This document shows, in pieces, positions 6,625 through 13,079 of a stretch of 15,110 nucleotides of DNA. Source of the stretch: Anaerobacillus sp. (GTDB lineage Bacteria; Bacillota; Bacilli; Bacillales_H; Anaerobacillaceae); NCBI GenBank assembly GCA_007120055.1, contig SKOL01000086.1:1-15110 (forward strand), in the 5' to 3' direction. Under the pieces are notes generated by a model, which did not search any database, had not been told where the DNA came from, and was given only the letters and a program-made list of their open reading frames with translations. How positions within the stretch are numbered: the stretch's first letter is position 1; each line of letters starts with the position of its first letter. Made by a program: the position numbers and the translations under genes.

Positions 6625-6930
6625 ATGAGTCATTTATTTATTGCTGCAATGTTATTTGTTTTAGGTTATCTTGTCAAATATAAACGGTGGAGTTGGCTCA
6701 TTGCAGGTTATAACACCTCTTCCAAGGACGAAAAAGCTAAATATGATAAAGAGGCCTTATGTCATGGGGTAGGGAATATTGTGTTGTTACTCGGTGGTGT
6801 TGTTATTTTAGCAGCAGTAGGAGAATTTCTAAACTTCGCTTGGATTGTTTCTTTTAGTTGGATCTTATTCACGGTAATTATTATTGTATTTTTAATTTAT
6901 GCTAATACCGGAAATCGTTATAAAAAATAA
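6625..6930 (+). CDS. DUF3784-family membrane protein
   Basis: The ATG at 6625 follows AGGAGG at 6613-6618 by six bases; an in-frame ATG at 6610 precedes that site and is not used. The 101-residue protein has a first hydrophobic segment (about residues 3-18). It then carries the family signature, in which a basic stretch leads to WSWLIAGYNTSSKDEKAKYDKEALCHGVGN. Two further membrane segments lie at about residues 50-68 and 72-93, and a short basic end NRYKK follows. The pattern of IAGYNT, then K-E-K and Y-D-K, is typical of DUF3784. Function is unknown. It is separated from the frameshifted gene by the palindrome at 6510 and probably has its own promoter in the AT-rich 70 bases upstream. Confidence 0.85.
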   Translation: MSHLFIAAMLFVLGYLVKYKRWSWLIAGYNTSSKDEKAKYDKEALCHGVGNIVLLLGGVVILAAVGEFLNFAWIVSFSWILFTVIIIVFLIYANTGNRYKK

Positions 6931-7252
6931 CTACTCAAATAAATTTCCAAAGTAAGAGGCCACCAGATTCGTTATTTGGTTAATTTCGGTTCATTTTAGC
7001 GTTTTTTTATGAAATAGCGAACCTATTGCTGGCGCTCTAATTATTTGTATTTTTATTACTTTCAATAATAAAAATATGAAGAGTGCTTAACAACTGTTAT
7101 TAAACAAACGGAGGTTTCAACAGCAGGAACAGTCAAAGAATGATTGTTTCTGTTATTTTTCTTAAACTCTTGAGCAGGTTTCAGTAAAATAAGGTATATT
7201 ATATTTGTGGAGTAGCTTCTCTTTAAAGACAAGAAAAAAGTAGGTGAACAAA
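6931..7252. other. Intergenic stretch with a repeat-like segment, no gene seen
   Basis: This 322-base stretch holds no frame with a ribosome binding site on either strand. ATTAAACAAACGGAGGTTTC at about 7099-7118 resembles the stop-proximal repeat (AAACAAACGG). An AT-rich stretch at about 7180-7215 (TTGAGC, then TATATT 19 bases later) could hold a weak promoter for the small basic protein gene that follows. No strong terminator was found after the DUF3784 gene. Confidence 0.5.
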
Positions 7253-7402
7253 GTGGGAAAATATCAATTGGATGCCAAAAGTCAGGTAGCTGTGACAAAG
7301 TTTCATGAAAAACAGACTCCTGCCAAATTTGATAAAAAGCAGCACCTTGAAAAAATACGTGCGGAGTATTTGAAAAAGAAGCAAAAACAAACAGATAAAT
7401 AA
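7253..7402 (+). CDS. Small basic hydrophilic protein, unknown
   Basis: A 49-residue protein starting with GTG at 7253, with AGGTG at 7242-7246 six bases upstream. It has no membrane segment. About a third of residues are Lys, Arg or His, and the second half (FDKKQHLEKIRAEYLKKKQKQTDK) is a predicted amphipathic charged helix. The N-terminal half has the segment KYQLDAKSQVAVTKFHEKQTP. An excellent terminator begins nine bases after the stop, which supports a real, separately transcribed gene. The high basic charge would fit a nucleic-acid-binding or spore-associated small protein, but that is a guess. I do not recognise the family with certainty. Confidence 0.7.
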   Translation: MGKYQLDAKSQVAVTKFHEKQTPAKFDKKQHLEKIRAEYLKKKQKQTDK

Positions 7403-7410
7403 TATGAATG

Positions 7411-7445
7411 AAAACATAGGGAGACTAAAATCTCCCTATGTTTTT
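7411..7445 (+). terminator. Strong rho-independent terminator
   Basis: A 14-bp perfect stem (AAAACATAGGGAGA and its complement) encloses a 6-base loop CTAAAA and ends in a run of five T. It lies directly after the small basic protein gene. The A-rich left arm makes it potentially bidirectional. Confidence 0.95.
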
Positions 7446-7508
7446 CTTAGCAGCATCAATAGATCGGCCGTTATTTTCAAATAAATAAGCTGTTTAATTT
7501 AATAGTTC

Positions 7509-7555
7509 AATTTGCAATTCTAACAAATTAAATTGCAAATTTATTATGCTATAAT
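7509..7555 (+). promoter_or_regulatory. Extended -10 promoter preceded by an 11-bp inverted repeat
   Basis: AATTTGCAATT (7509-7519) and its exact reverse complement (7531-7541) are separated by 11 bases. Just downstream lies TGCTATAAT (7547-7555), a perfect extended -10 box. The arrangement looks like a regulator site above a promoter. What follows is only a start codon and three codons, so the promoter appears to have lost its gene. Confidence 0.5.
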
Positions 7556-7572
7556 AAAATCAAATTGTTACT

Positions 7573-7637
7573 AAAGGAATGTAAAATATGCAAATTTAAC
7601 TTTTAGAGAGAATTGGGAGTTTTCATCAGCGACAAAT
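7573..7637 (+). pseudogene. Vestigial gene start joined to a fragment related to 3421-3450
   Basis: AAAGGA (7573-7578) precedes an ATG at 7588 by nine bases, but the frame stops after three codons (ATGCAAATTTAA). Shortly after, 7608-7637 matches 3421-3450 at 29 of 30 bases. In the remnant at 3367-3660 those bases encode ENGEFSSATN. The stretch reads as the leftover of a related gene after internal deletions. The next gene's promoter starts immediately after. Confidence 0.5.
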
Positions 7638-7651
7638 CCCCCTCACAACAA

Positions 7652-7680
7652 TTGCTCATTTTTGTTTTGTGTGATATTAT
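7652..7680 (+). promoter_or_regulatory. Sigma-A-type promoter of the TetR gene
   Basis: TTGCTC (7652-7657) and TATTAT (7675-7680) are separated by exactly 17 bases. The predicted start of transcription near 7687 leaves a leader of about 18 bases before the ATG at 7705. It overlaps the left half of the inverted repeat at 7679-7706. Confidence 0.6.
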
Positions 7681-7706
7681 TTCATTGAACAGGCGGTGAA
7701 TGAAAT
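7679..7706. promoter_or_regulatory. Candidate TetR autoregulatory operator
   Basis: ATTTCATT-N12-AATGAAAT is a perfect 8-bp inverted repeat running from the -10 box to the ATG of the TetR gene. Binding there would block both initiation and clearance. A related ATTTCATT occurs at about 8367 upstream of the YhgE-like gene. Operator function is inferred from position and symmetry. Confidence 0.45.
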
Positions 7707-8340
7707 GGCAGATAAGAAAATGACAGAACGTGCAAAGCAGGCGAAACAACGGAGACTGGAACTTCTACAATCTGCAAAACGATTGTTTGCAGAAAAGGGC
7801 TATCATGCCACTACAACAAGGTCGATTAATCAATCTATCGGTATGGCTGACGGTTTGATGTACCATTATTTCCCAGAAGGCAAAAAGCAAATTTTATATA
7901 CTCTTATTGAAGAGGAGTCCGAACGAAAACTTGTAGGATTTCAACAAGATGTTTCTTCGCTGAATAAAGAAATGCCTGTAGAAGAGTTTTTGTTAAATAT
8001 CGGAAAAATAATATTAAGGAATGCAACGAAAGACAAAGAATACATTATTATTTTATTTAGAGACAGTCATATTTTGGAATTAGATGCTATAACAATCTTC
8101 TTTAACCAATTCAAAGAAACGATTGATTATTTAGTAGATATTTTAAATCATTATATTGCGGAAAATAAAGTGAAGAACCTCGATCCAAGAATGATGCTCA
8201 TGCAATTTTCCAACTCGATTTCCGTATATATCATTCATAAACTGTTAATAAACAAAGACATGATATTGGGAGTGGATGAAGAAGAAGATTATCTTCGCAT
8301 GCTAGTGGATCATACAGTAAAAACTTGGTCTCCATCATAA
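7705..8340 (+). CDS. TetR-family transcriptional repressor
   Basis: The ATG at 7705 is preferred over GTG at 7696: AGGCGG (7691-7696) lies eight bases upstream of the ATG but overlaps the GTG. The 211-residue protein has a TetR N-terminal DNA-binding domain. It runs from RRLELLQSAKRLFAEKGYHATTTRSI (about residues 16-41) through the recognition helix IGMADGLMYHYFPEGKKQ. The family usually has about one residue fewer in the YHYF-K-K turn, so the PEGKKQ variant is a small oddity. The C-terminal part (about residues 65-211) is all-helical and variable, as expected for the ligand and dimer domain. It lies 79 bases upstream of a YhgE-like membrane protein in the same direction, and TetR genes often control such neighbours. 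The ligand is unknown. Confidence 0.93.
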   Translation: MADKKMTERAKQAKQRRLELLQSAKRLFAEKGYHATTTRSINQSIGMADGLMYHYFPEGKKQILYTLIEEESERKLVGFQQDVSSLNKEMPVEEFLLNIGKIILRNATKDKEYIIILFRDSHILELDAITIFFNQFKETIDYLVDILNHYIAENKVKNLDPRMMLMQFSNSISVYIIHKLLINKDMILGVDEEEDYLRMLVDHTVKTWSPS

Positions 8341-8374
8341 AAAGGGGAGGCCATATATTTTAAACATTTCATTC

Positions 8375-8388
8375 ATTGAGTGTTCAAT
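8375..8388. promoter_or_regulatory. Candidate operator upstream of the YhgE-like gene
   Basis: ATTGA-GTGT-TCAAT is a short inverted repeat in the 79-base gap between the TetR gene and the membrane protein gene. It is preceded by ATTTCATT, which is also an arm of the site at 7679. It may be a second binding site of the TetR protein. The arms are short, so the call is tentative. Confidence 0.3.
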
Positions 8389-8419
8389 TAAAAATATAGT
8401 CCGAGAAGGGGGAAGAAAA

Positions 8420-9580
8420 ATGAAAGCATTTCTTTTTAGTAAAAAGTTTATTGGTGTGATTATTTTTGTTTTTGTTATTCAAATGTTGTTAGCTTATGCG
8501 AGCTTTGGTCCGGCAGTATTTACAGAAGTTAAAAATTTACCTGTCGGTGTTGTATCAAGTGATGATGGAGTAATGGCAGAACAAATGGAGACGGAATTAA
8601 TGTCGGCAGAAATGGAAGAGGTGGAATGGATCTTATATTCTACTTATGAAGAAATGATTGAAGGCTTAGAGAAAAAGGAAGTCTACGGTGCCCTTCATAT
8701 ACGAGAGGAATTTTCTTCAAGATTAATTGCTACCATGGAGGGAGAACCTCAGCCTATAAACCTAGATATATATATAAACGAAGGGATGAATGCCCAGGGA
8801 GCGCAAATTGCTAGCTCCATCCTAGAAGGGATTGTTTCACAACAAAATACCGAATTAGGAAAAGGGTTATTAGAAAGTTATGTAGAGAATGATATACAAG
8901 TTGCACCAGATGATGTTTTATTAATGAATAATTTAGTTACAGCAAATATCACACAAGTCCACACTCCCAGTGGCAGTAGCGAGGCGCAGCTCCCGATGAT
9001 ATTTACAGTATTAATTTGGCTTGGTAGTTTAATAGGAGCTCTAATGATTTGGCTCGGGATGCATCGCCCAGACCAAAAGCCAAGCTCTTTTTTAACAACA
9101 CAATTGATATCTGGTCTAGCTATATCAATAGTTCAGACAATCTTTGTCTATCTCATTGTAAGTGTGCTTATGGGAATTGAGGTAACAAATACAGGAATTC
9201 TTTTATTCTTCATTTTATTGACAGCACTCGTTTTTTTCATGATTCAAAGTTCTGTATTAAACTGGCTAGGATTTAAGGGGTGGCCAATTCTTATCATCAT
9301 TTGGCTATTTGGACCAGCTCTAGTCCAACTGCCACCAGAGATGTTGTCTAGTGGTTACTACTATGGGGTCTATTCCTGGATTCCAATTCGTTTTCATGTA
9401 GAGGGCTTTAAAGATATTCTCTTTTTCAATGGAGGGGGCACGTTGACTCAATCGCTCACTGTTGTCGCAGGTATTGGGATATTTTTTCTTATTATTCTTA
9501 CCCTATCGATTTTCTCTTTAAGAAAAAAGGACTTAACCATGAGTCCTTTGAAAAAGCGAATGGATAGTGCATCGTCCTAA
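8420..9580 (+). CDS. YhgE/ABC-2-type membrane protein with extracytoplasmic domain
   Basis: A 386-residue membrane protein with GGGGG eight to twelve bases upstream of ATG. The topology is a first hydrophobic segment (residues 11-30), a large loop of about 160 residues outside the membrane, then five or six segments (about 197-216, 228-252, 258-282, 290-306, 352-372). The loop begins LPVGVVSSDDGVMAEQ and contains EVYGALHIREEFSSRL and LDIYINEGMNAQGAQIASSI. This is the order and motif set of the YhgE/Pip and ABC-2-type permease superfamily, in which the loop corresponds to the L-P-VAVVN-D and Y-G-L-IP-F-S motifs. It is shorter than full YhgE proteins (700 residues or more). No ATPase gene is adjacent. 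Pairing with TetR suggests inducible export or stress resistance; this is inference. Confidence 0.82.
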   Translation: MKAFLFSKKFIGVIIFVFVIQMLLAYASFGPAVFTEVKNLPVGVVSSDDGVMAEQMETELMSAEMEEVEWILYSTYEEMIEGLEKKEVYGALHIREEFSSRLIATMEGEPQPINLDIYINEGMNAQGAQIASSILEGIVSQQNTELGKGLLESYVENDIQVAPDDVLLMNNLVTANITQVHTPSGSSEAQLPMIFTVLIWLGSLIGALMIWLGMHRPDQKPSSFLTTQLISGLAISIVQTIFVYLIVSVLMGIEVTNTGILLFFILLTALVFFMIQSSVLNWLGFKGWPILIIIWLFGPALVQLPPEMLSSGYYYGVYSWIPIRFHVEGFKDILFFNGGGTLTQSLTVVAGIGIFFLIILTLSIFSLRKKDLTMSPLKKRMDSASS

Positions 9581-9582
9581 TA

Positions 9583-9699
9583 TTTCAGTTTTTGAAAGTT
9601 AGGCGGCAGATTTCAAAAACTACAGAACTTGCCGAACGTGAAATCCCATCTCCTTCAGGTGTGGGAGTATCAGATTTTGGAGGTGGAGTATCAGAGTAA
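9583..9699 (+). pseudogene. Possible 3' remnant of a lost gene
   Basis: A frame different from the YhgE-like gene is open from 9568 to a TAA at 9697-9699. It reads as plausible protein in its second half: QISKTTELAEREIPSPSGV, then GVSDFGGGVSE. There is no start with a ribosome binding site. The TAA is immediately followed by a strong terminator stem, the usual place for the end of a gene. This supports a 5'-truncated remnant. The bases around 9648-9668 can form an imperfect hairpin, so the right end of an IS200/IS605-type element is an alternative. The evidence is weak either way, and the family is not recognised. Confidence 0.3.
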
Positions 9700-9732
9700 A
9701 AAAATCCCCATTTTTTATAGATGGGGATTTTT
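9700..9732 (+). terminator. Strong rho-independent terminator
   Basis: A 12-bp perfect stem AAAAATCCCCAT with its complement at 9721-9732 encloses a 9-base loop and ends in five T. It is A-rich on the left and T-rich on the right, so it can act in both directions. It would end transcription from the TetR/YhgE-like unit. Confidence 0.9.
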
Positions 9733-9884
9733 GATATTGTATGAGTTAAGAAGATTTGGAGCATCAAGGTAAGCATGGTGACGCTACTCCTGCTTCTTTC
9801 GTTTCACAAAACAAATGATTTGTTTGAAACGTCCGGTGTTTCTAGTATAGGTGAGCTTGAAAAACTTTAGGCAGAGTGTGTATA

Positions 9885-10063
9885 CGGACACCAGATCCCT
9901 TATTTTGCGAAATGTGGTCCGACTTGAGAACTGAGCGGACATGAGATCCCTTATTGGCTGAAAAACTAGTGCTTTTGCTATGATTTTTAAGTCTTAAGGG
10001 CCTGTATGTCCGTAAGATGCTGAAAAACAAAGGTTTTCGACTAAATAAGGGATCGTATGTCCG
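9885..10063. repeat. Four-unit inverted repeat cluster (CGGACA...GATCCCTTATT)
   Basis: A 20-base unit, CGGACANNNGATCCCTTATT, occurs twice on the plus strand (9885-9904, 9936-9955). It occurs twice on the minus strand, at 10044-10063 (good match) and 9993-10012 (degenerate, about 15 of 20). The order is forward, forward, reverse, reverse, so the whole could fold into nested stems: outer pair with outer pair, inner with inner. Sequence next to the units is partly shared too (GCTGAAAAAC and CTGAAAAACAAAGG). No gene with a ribosome binding site is seen; an 82-codon minus-strand frame across it is a by-product of the repeats. Confidence 0.8.
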
Positions 10064-10118
10064 CAAAGTGCTGCAAAATTTAATTTTCACGCCTAGTTAT
10101 GAGACTAAATTCAATTAT

Positions 10119-10161
10119 AGATCGGCACTGGGACAAGGGACCAGTCCCCCCGTGCCGATCT
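10119..10161. repeat. Palindromic element with AGATCGGCAC arms and GGGAC/GTCCC inner pair
   Basis: AGATCGGCAC (10119-10128) and its exact reverse complement (10152-10161) flank a centre containing GGGAC...GTCCC, which can pair again. The long GC-rich hairpin has no T tract. The GGCAC/GTGCC at the arm tips recalls the core of the other palindromes here. Confidence 0.75.
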
Positions 10162-10236
10162 CCTGTGAAACATTCCTGTGAAACGAGATTTTTCGGGGAG
10201 TGACAGTGCACCTCAACCGACAGAACACGATACAAA

Positions 10237-10271
10237 AGTTAAGTGCCTAGTACTAGCACTGGCACTTAACT
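10237..10271. repeat. GTGCC/GGCAC palindrome, copy 3, likely terminator of the minus-strand oxidase gene
   Basis: Arms AGTTAAGTGCC (10237-10247) and the exact reverse complement (10261-10271) enclose 13 bases that include the palindrome TAGTACTA. Read on the minus strand it follows the oxidase stop by about 20 bases and is followed by TTTTG, so it may end that transcript. The core is shared with copies at 5360, 6510 and 15011, but the centre is expanded. Confidence 0.7.
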
Positions 10272-10290
10272 AAAGGTGATTTTTTCAGAA

Positions 10291-11784
10291 TTACATAGAT
10301 TTAGGTTTAAAGAAAGTTCTAGGTAAGTCATTAACTTCATCAGCAACTCGAATACCTGATTCGATGGCTCCCTGGATCCAAGCATGAGCCGTTGAGGCAT
10401 GTTCACCAGCAAAATGAACTCTTCCCTCGGGTGTAGCTATATGTGGGAATACTTCTTTTATCTGTTCCGGTCTTAACACTGTGAAAGCCCCAGCAGAATA
10501 TGGATACCTGATCCAACTATGGCTTGCTCCTCCTTGAAAATCACGATACACCTCATCACCATGAATTCTAGCCAAGTTTCTTAATACAAACTGAAAGCGA
10601 TCATCGTCATCTAAACTATCCCATGGAATAGCATCATCATCCCATGTATAACTTCCCAATATGACACCTGGTCCATCTGTGCCAAGGTCATGGCTTGGGT
10701 ATTGTACATATTTAATAGGCAGGTCGGTTATTGATTGTCCTCCATATAGCCCTTGCTTTTCCCAGAATCTATTTTTAAACTGGATTCCCGTCTTCGTAGA
10801 GCCCGCATAATTAGTTTCTCGAATTGCCTTCCATTTGTTTTCGGAAAATGAATGACGTGGTTCAATCTCTATAAATTGGAGTACTGTAAAAGGAACGGTC
10901 ACAATCGCAAGATCACCAGTGATTTCAACTGGCTCTAAGATCTGATGGATGGCACGAACCGTTACTTGATTGTCATGCTGCGTAATTCTCCTCACCTGAA
11001 GACCATATTGGATATCATCTTTCAATTGATCTGTAAATGCGTATGGCAGTTGGTCATTTCCACCTGTAATTTCATAAAAGTTAATATCAGGAGTAAATAT
11101 GACTAACAGTTCACGTAATATTTCTAAGAAAGAAAGTTCCATCAGTCCTTCTAATGTAAGTATGACTTTAATCTTTTCAATAGCACCTGAAGATAATATG
11201 CGTCCAAATGGGTTATACCTTAAATAAGTATCCATGGAGTATCGATCGAGCTCTTGTATTGCCCAAGTCCAACCTCTGATTGGATCTTGTTCAACAAAAT
11301 CAGTCACCGGTTTTATTGCCCACTCTAGTAATTCAGCCGCAGTTTTACCTCTTTCGTGTTGATAAACAGGAAAGCGTAAAATGTCAGGGTTTTGTTCATA
11401 CATGCTTAATCGAACTCTTTTCCCTTTTACATAGATAAAGTCATTAGGGGTCGAATTAATAAATTCGTTAACCGGGAGCTGAAATTTTTTTATATACTCA
11501 AGTGTCAACGAGTGGGTGTGAGGAATACGCATAGCCCCAGCTTCAAGATATTGCCCATCCCTGAAATCCCTTTTTAATGTAAAAATCCTCCCACCGACCC
11601 TATTTGTAGCTTCAAGGATTGTTACATTATGTCCAGCCTCTTTAAGTAATGATGCAGAGACAAGTCCCGCCATGCCTGCTCCAATAATAATAATCTTTTT
11701 TGGGGTCTTCGTTTTTCTTAGTCCATTTCGGATGATTGAAATCATTTGTTCTGTAGGTAACTCAGGAATTGCATAATTTAACAT
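10291..11784 (-). CDS. Flavin-containing amine oxidase, L-amino-acid oxidase type
   Basis: A 497-residue FAD enzyme expected to oxidise an amino acid or amine to the imine, giving ammonia and hydrogen peroxide. The FAD dinucleotide motif GAGMAG lies at residues 35-40, with Glu58 at the end of the second strand. NRVGGR at 61-66 follows and is the classic amine oxidase signature. The C-terminal FAD motif FAGEHAS (458-464) and WIQGAIESG (469-477) are typical of L-amino-acid oxidases. A central TWDDDAIPW segment and the HSWIRYPYSAGAF stretch also fit. The overall layout resembles Bacillus YobN. A 28-residue extension precedes the flavin motif, and no signal peptide is seen, so it is probably cytoplasmic. 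GGAGGGGAG lies just upstream of the ATG. It is divergent from the amidase gene, with 177 bases between them. The substrate is unknown. Confidence 0.9.
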   Translation of the reverse strand: MLNYAIPELPTEQMISIIRNGLRKTKTPKKIIIIGAGMAGLVSASLLKEAGHNVTILEATNRVGGRIFTLKRDFRDGQYLEAGAMRIPHTHSLTLEYIKKFQLPVNEFINSTPNDFIYVKGKRVRLSMYEQNPDILRFPVYQHERGKTAAELLEWAIKPVTDFVEQDPIRGWTWAIQELDRYSMDTYLRYNPFGRILSSGAIEKIKVILTLEGLMELSFLEILRELLVIFTPDINFYEITGGNDQLPYAFTDQLKDDIQYGLQVRRITQHDNQVTVRAIHQILEPVEITGDLAIVTVPFTVLQFIEIEPRHSFSENKWKAIRETNYAGSTKTGIQFKNRFWEKQGLYGGQSITDLPIKYVQYPSHDLGTDGPGVILGSYTWDDDAIPWDSLDDDDRFQFVLRNLARIHGDEVYRDFQGGASHSWIRYPYSAGAFTVLRPEQIKEVFPHIATPEGRVHFAGEHASTAHAWIQGAIESGIRVADEVNDLPRTFFKPKSM

Positions 11785-11861
11785 TTAACTCCCCTCCACT
11801 GATTGGCTGGAATACAATAAAATATTGATTATTCCATTTTATTCAGATAGGAGTTAGTACT

Positions 11862-11912
11862 ATGAACAAAAGAATGTTCAAACAAAAGCCAAATAGGCTC
11901 ACCTTAAAATAA
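11862..11912 (+). CDS. Possible 16-residue leader peptide upstream of the amidase gene
   Basis: AGGAG (11849-11853) lies eight bases before an ATG that opens a 16-codon frame, MNKRMFKQKPNRLTLK, ending in TAA. The peptide is strongly basic with no hydrophobic segment. It ends 49 bases before the amidase start. The good ribosome binding site makes translation plausible; a leader or regulatory role is inference. It could also be a chance frame. Confidence 0.3.
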   Translation: MNKRMFKQKPNRLTLK

Positions 11913-11948
11913 TCTGAACATAAATTACAATGTAAACATTGATCAATG
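11863..11948. promoter_or_regulatory. Inverted repeats between the divergent oxidase and amidase genes
   Basis: Three symmetric sites lie in the 177-base divergent region: TGAACA-N6-TGTTCA (11863-11880), CAATGT-AA-ACATTG (11928-11941) and the perfect 12-base palindrome CATTGATCAATG (11937-11948). The last two overlap through a shared CATTG and abut the amidase ribosome binding site (GGGAGGT, 11948-11954). They are candidate regulator sites for one or both genes. Confidence 0.4.
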
Positions 11949-11961
11949 GGAGGTTTCGGTA

Positions 11962-12828
11962 ATGGACGGTTATGATTATAGCAATATATCAAAAATACCA
12001 CTCAATCACCCTCACCAAATAAACCCATATATTTATCTTACACCGTATATGTATGATCCTTCTTATTTTGGACTGCCATTCGTTCCTCTTGTTTATATGG
12101 AGCCTTTCCGCGGAGTAATGCCAAAGAACGTTTCTTATGCTGATGTACTTGTAAAAAACGATCATGATCTATATGCTTTTAAAGCTGAAAATCCCCTTTG
12201 GAGAATCGAGACGAAAGGACAACATATGTTGATGACGAGGGAGCAATTTACAGATTGGTTATTTAATAATGAATTTGATAGAAAAATAGAGATTATTCAA
12301 CAACATCATACATGGAAACCTGATTATAATGACTTTGATGGTACTAATCACTTTTCATTATTGAGGGGTATGGAATATTATCATATTCATGAAGTGGGAT
12401 TAAATAACATTGCTCAAAATATAACTACTTTTCCTGATGGAACAGTCGCCATTTCTAGACCATTTGACTTCTCACCACAGGCCTCAGTGGGGATTGAGGC
12501 CAATAAAAGAGGAGTATTGATCGAAAATGTTGGTAATTTCGATATCGGTTATGATGTAATGACGGAGGATCAAAAAGAGACGATTGTTTATATCACCGCC
12601 TTGCTTTGTATTAGATTTGGGTTAACTCCATCGATTGACAGTATCACTTATCATCGTTGGTGGGATTATGTAACGGGTGAAAAAGTTTTGGATGAGAGTG
12701 AAGGCCATTTTGTTAAAACATGTCCTGGCACAGGATTTTTCGGGGGGAATACGACAGAAGCGGCTCAAACGTACTTTTATCCTTTAGTTTTAAATAAAAT
12801 GCTAGAAATTTTAGGAACGATGCATTAA
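11962..12828 (+). CDS. Amidase_2-type N-acetylmuramoyl-L-alanine amidase
   Basis: A 288-residue protein with GGGAGGT seven bases upstream of ATG. Residues 108-260 look like a zinc amidase that cuts the bond between N-acetylmuramic acid and the L-Ala of the peptide stem. The elements are IEIIQQHHTW (His115/116), MEYYHIHEVG, TFPDGTVAISRPFD, IENVGNFD (188-194), YHRWWDY (His231) and TCPG (Cys254). One of His115/116, His231 and Cys254 are the likely zinc ligands, as in T7-lysozyme-like enzymes. Residues 1-55 are unusual: Pro-, Tyr- and His-rich with no signal peptide (HPHQINPYIYLTPYMY). A middle segment at 55-107 links the two. The N-terminus recalls spore-coat-type proteins, so packaging in the spore or release on lysis is possible (inference). 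A terminator follows at 12891. Confidence 0.85.
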   Translation: MDGYDYSNISKIPLNHPHQINPYIYLTPYMYDPSYFGLPFVPLVYMEPFRGVMPKNVSYADVLVKNDHDLYAFKAENPLWRIETKGQHMLMTREQFTDWLFNNEFDRKIEIIQQHHTWKPDYNDFDGTNHFSLLRGMEYYHIHEVGLNNIAQNITTFPDGTVAISRPFDFSPQASVGIEANKRGVLIENVGNFDIGYDVMTEDQKETIVYITALLCIRFGLTPSIDSITYHRWWDYVTGEKVLDESEGHFVKTCPGTGFFGGNTTEAAQTYFYPLVLNKMLEILGTMH

Positions 12829-12845
12829 ACTAACGGGTTCAGTTG
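12824..12845 (+). repeat. Stop-proximal intergenic repeat, copy at the amidase stop
   Basis: ATTAAACTAACGGGTTCAGT includes the TAA stop of the amidase gene. It matches the AAACNAACGGG half of the consensus and then diverges. This is the tightest case of the repeat abutting a stop codon in the window. Confidence 0.55.
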
Positions 12846-12890
12846 TGGTTTATGGGAAGTAAAGTAAACATTAAAATAGTACGTAATTTG

Positions 12891-12925
12891 ACTAACAAAT
12901 TGTAAATGATTTTGTTAGTTTTTTT
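12891..12925 (+). terminator. Rho-independent terminator of the amidase gene
   Basis: ACTAACAAA pairs perfectly with TTTGTTAGT over 9 bp, with an 11-base loop and a run of seven T. It lies 62 bases after the amidase stop. Confidence 0.85.
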
Positions 12926-13079
12926 GTTGTCGTAAATAGTTTTTTATAAGGGTCAGTGAAAAGAAAAGTACCCCACACTTTTGTTTGCAAGTTTAGATTT
13001 ATATCAGGTAAATGTAAATAAAAGGATTTCATATATGTTAAAATTAAGCCTAGGTAAATAAAGGGTTTGTCGGAAATAA

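Noticed and set aside
6990..7023. Possible hairpin GGTTC...GAACC with a T run
   Set aside because: Only five pairs are perfect and the T run lies in the loop, so it is not a convincing terminator.
7062..7417. Two minus-strand frames over 7062-7298 and 7223-7417
   Set aside because: They run antisense to the small basic protein gene, which has its own ribosome binding site and terminator; neither has a start signal.
9585..9776. Minus-strand frame of 63 codons through the terminator
   Set aside because: It crosses a strong terminator hairpin and has no ribosome binding site; low-complexity Pro/Ser content comes from the reverse of the plus-strand remnant.
9842..10090. Minus-strand frame of 82 codons
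   Set aside because: It is built from the inverted repeat units themselves, giving repeated LRTY and NKGS patterns, and has no start signal.
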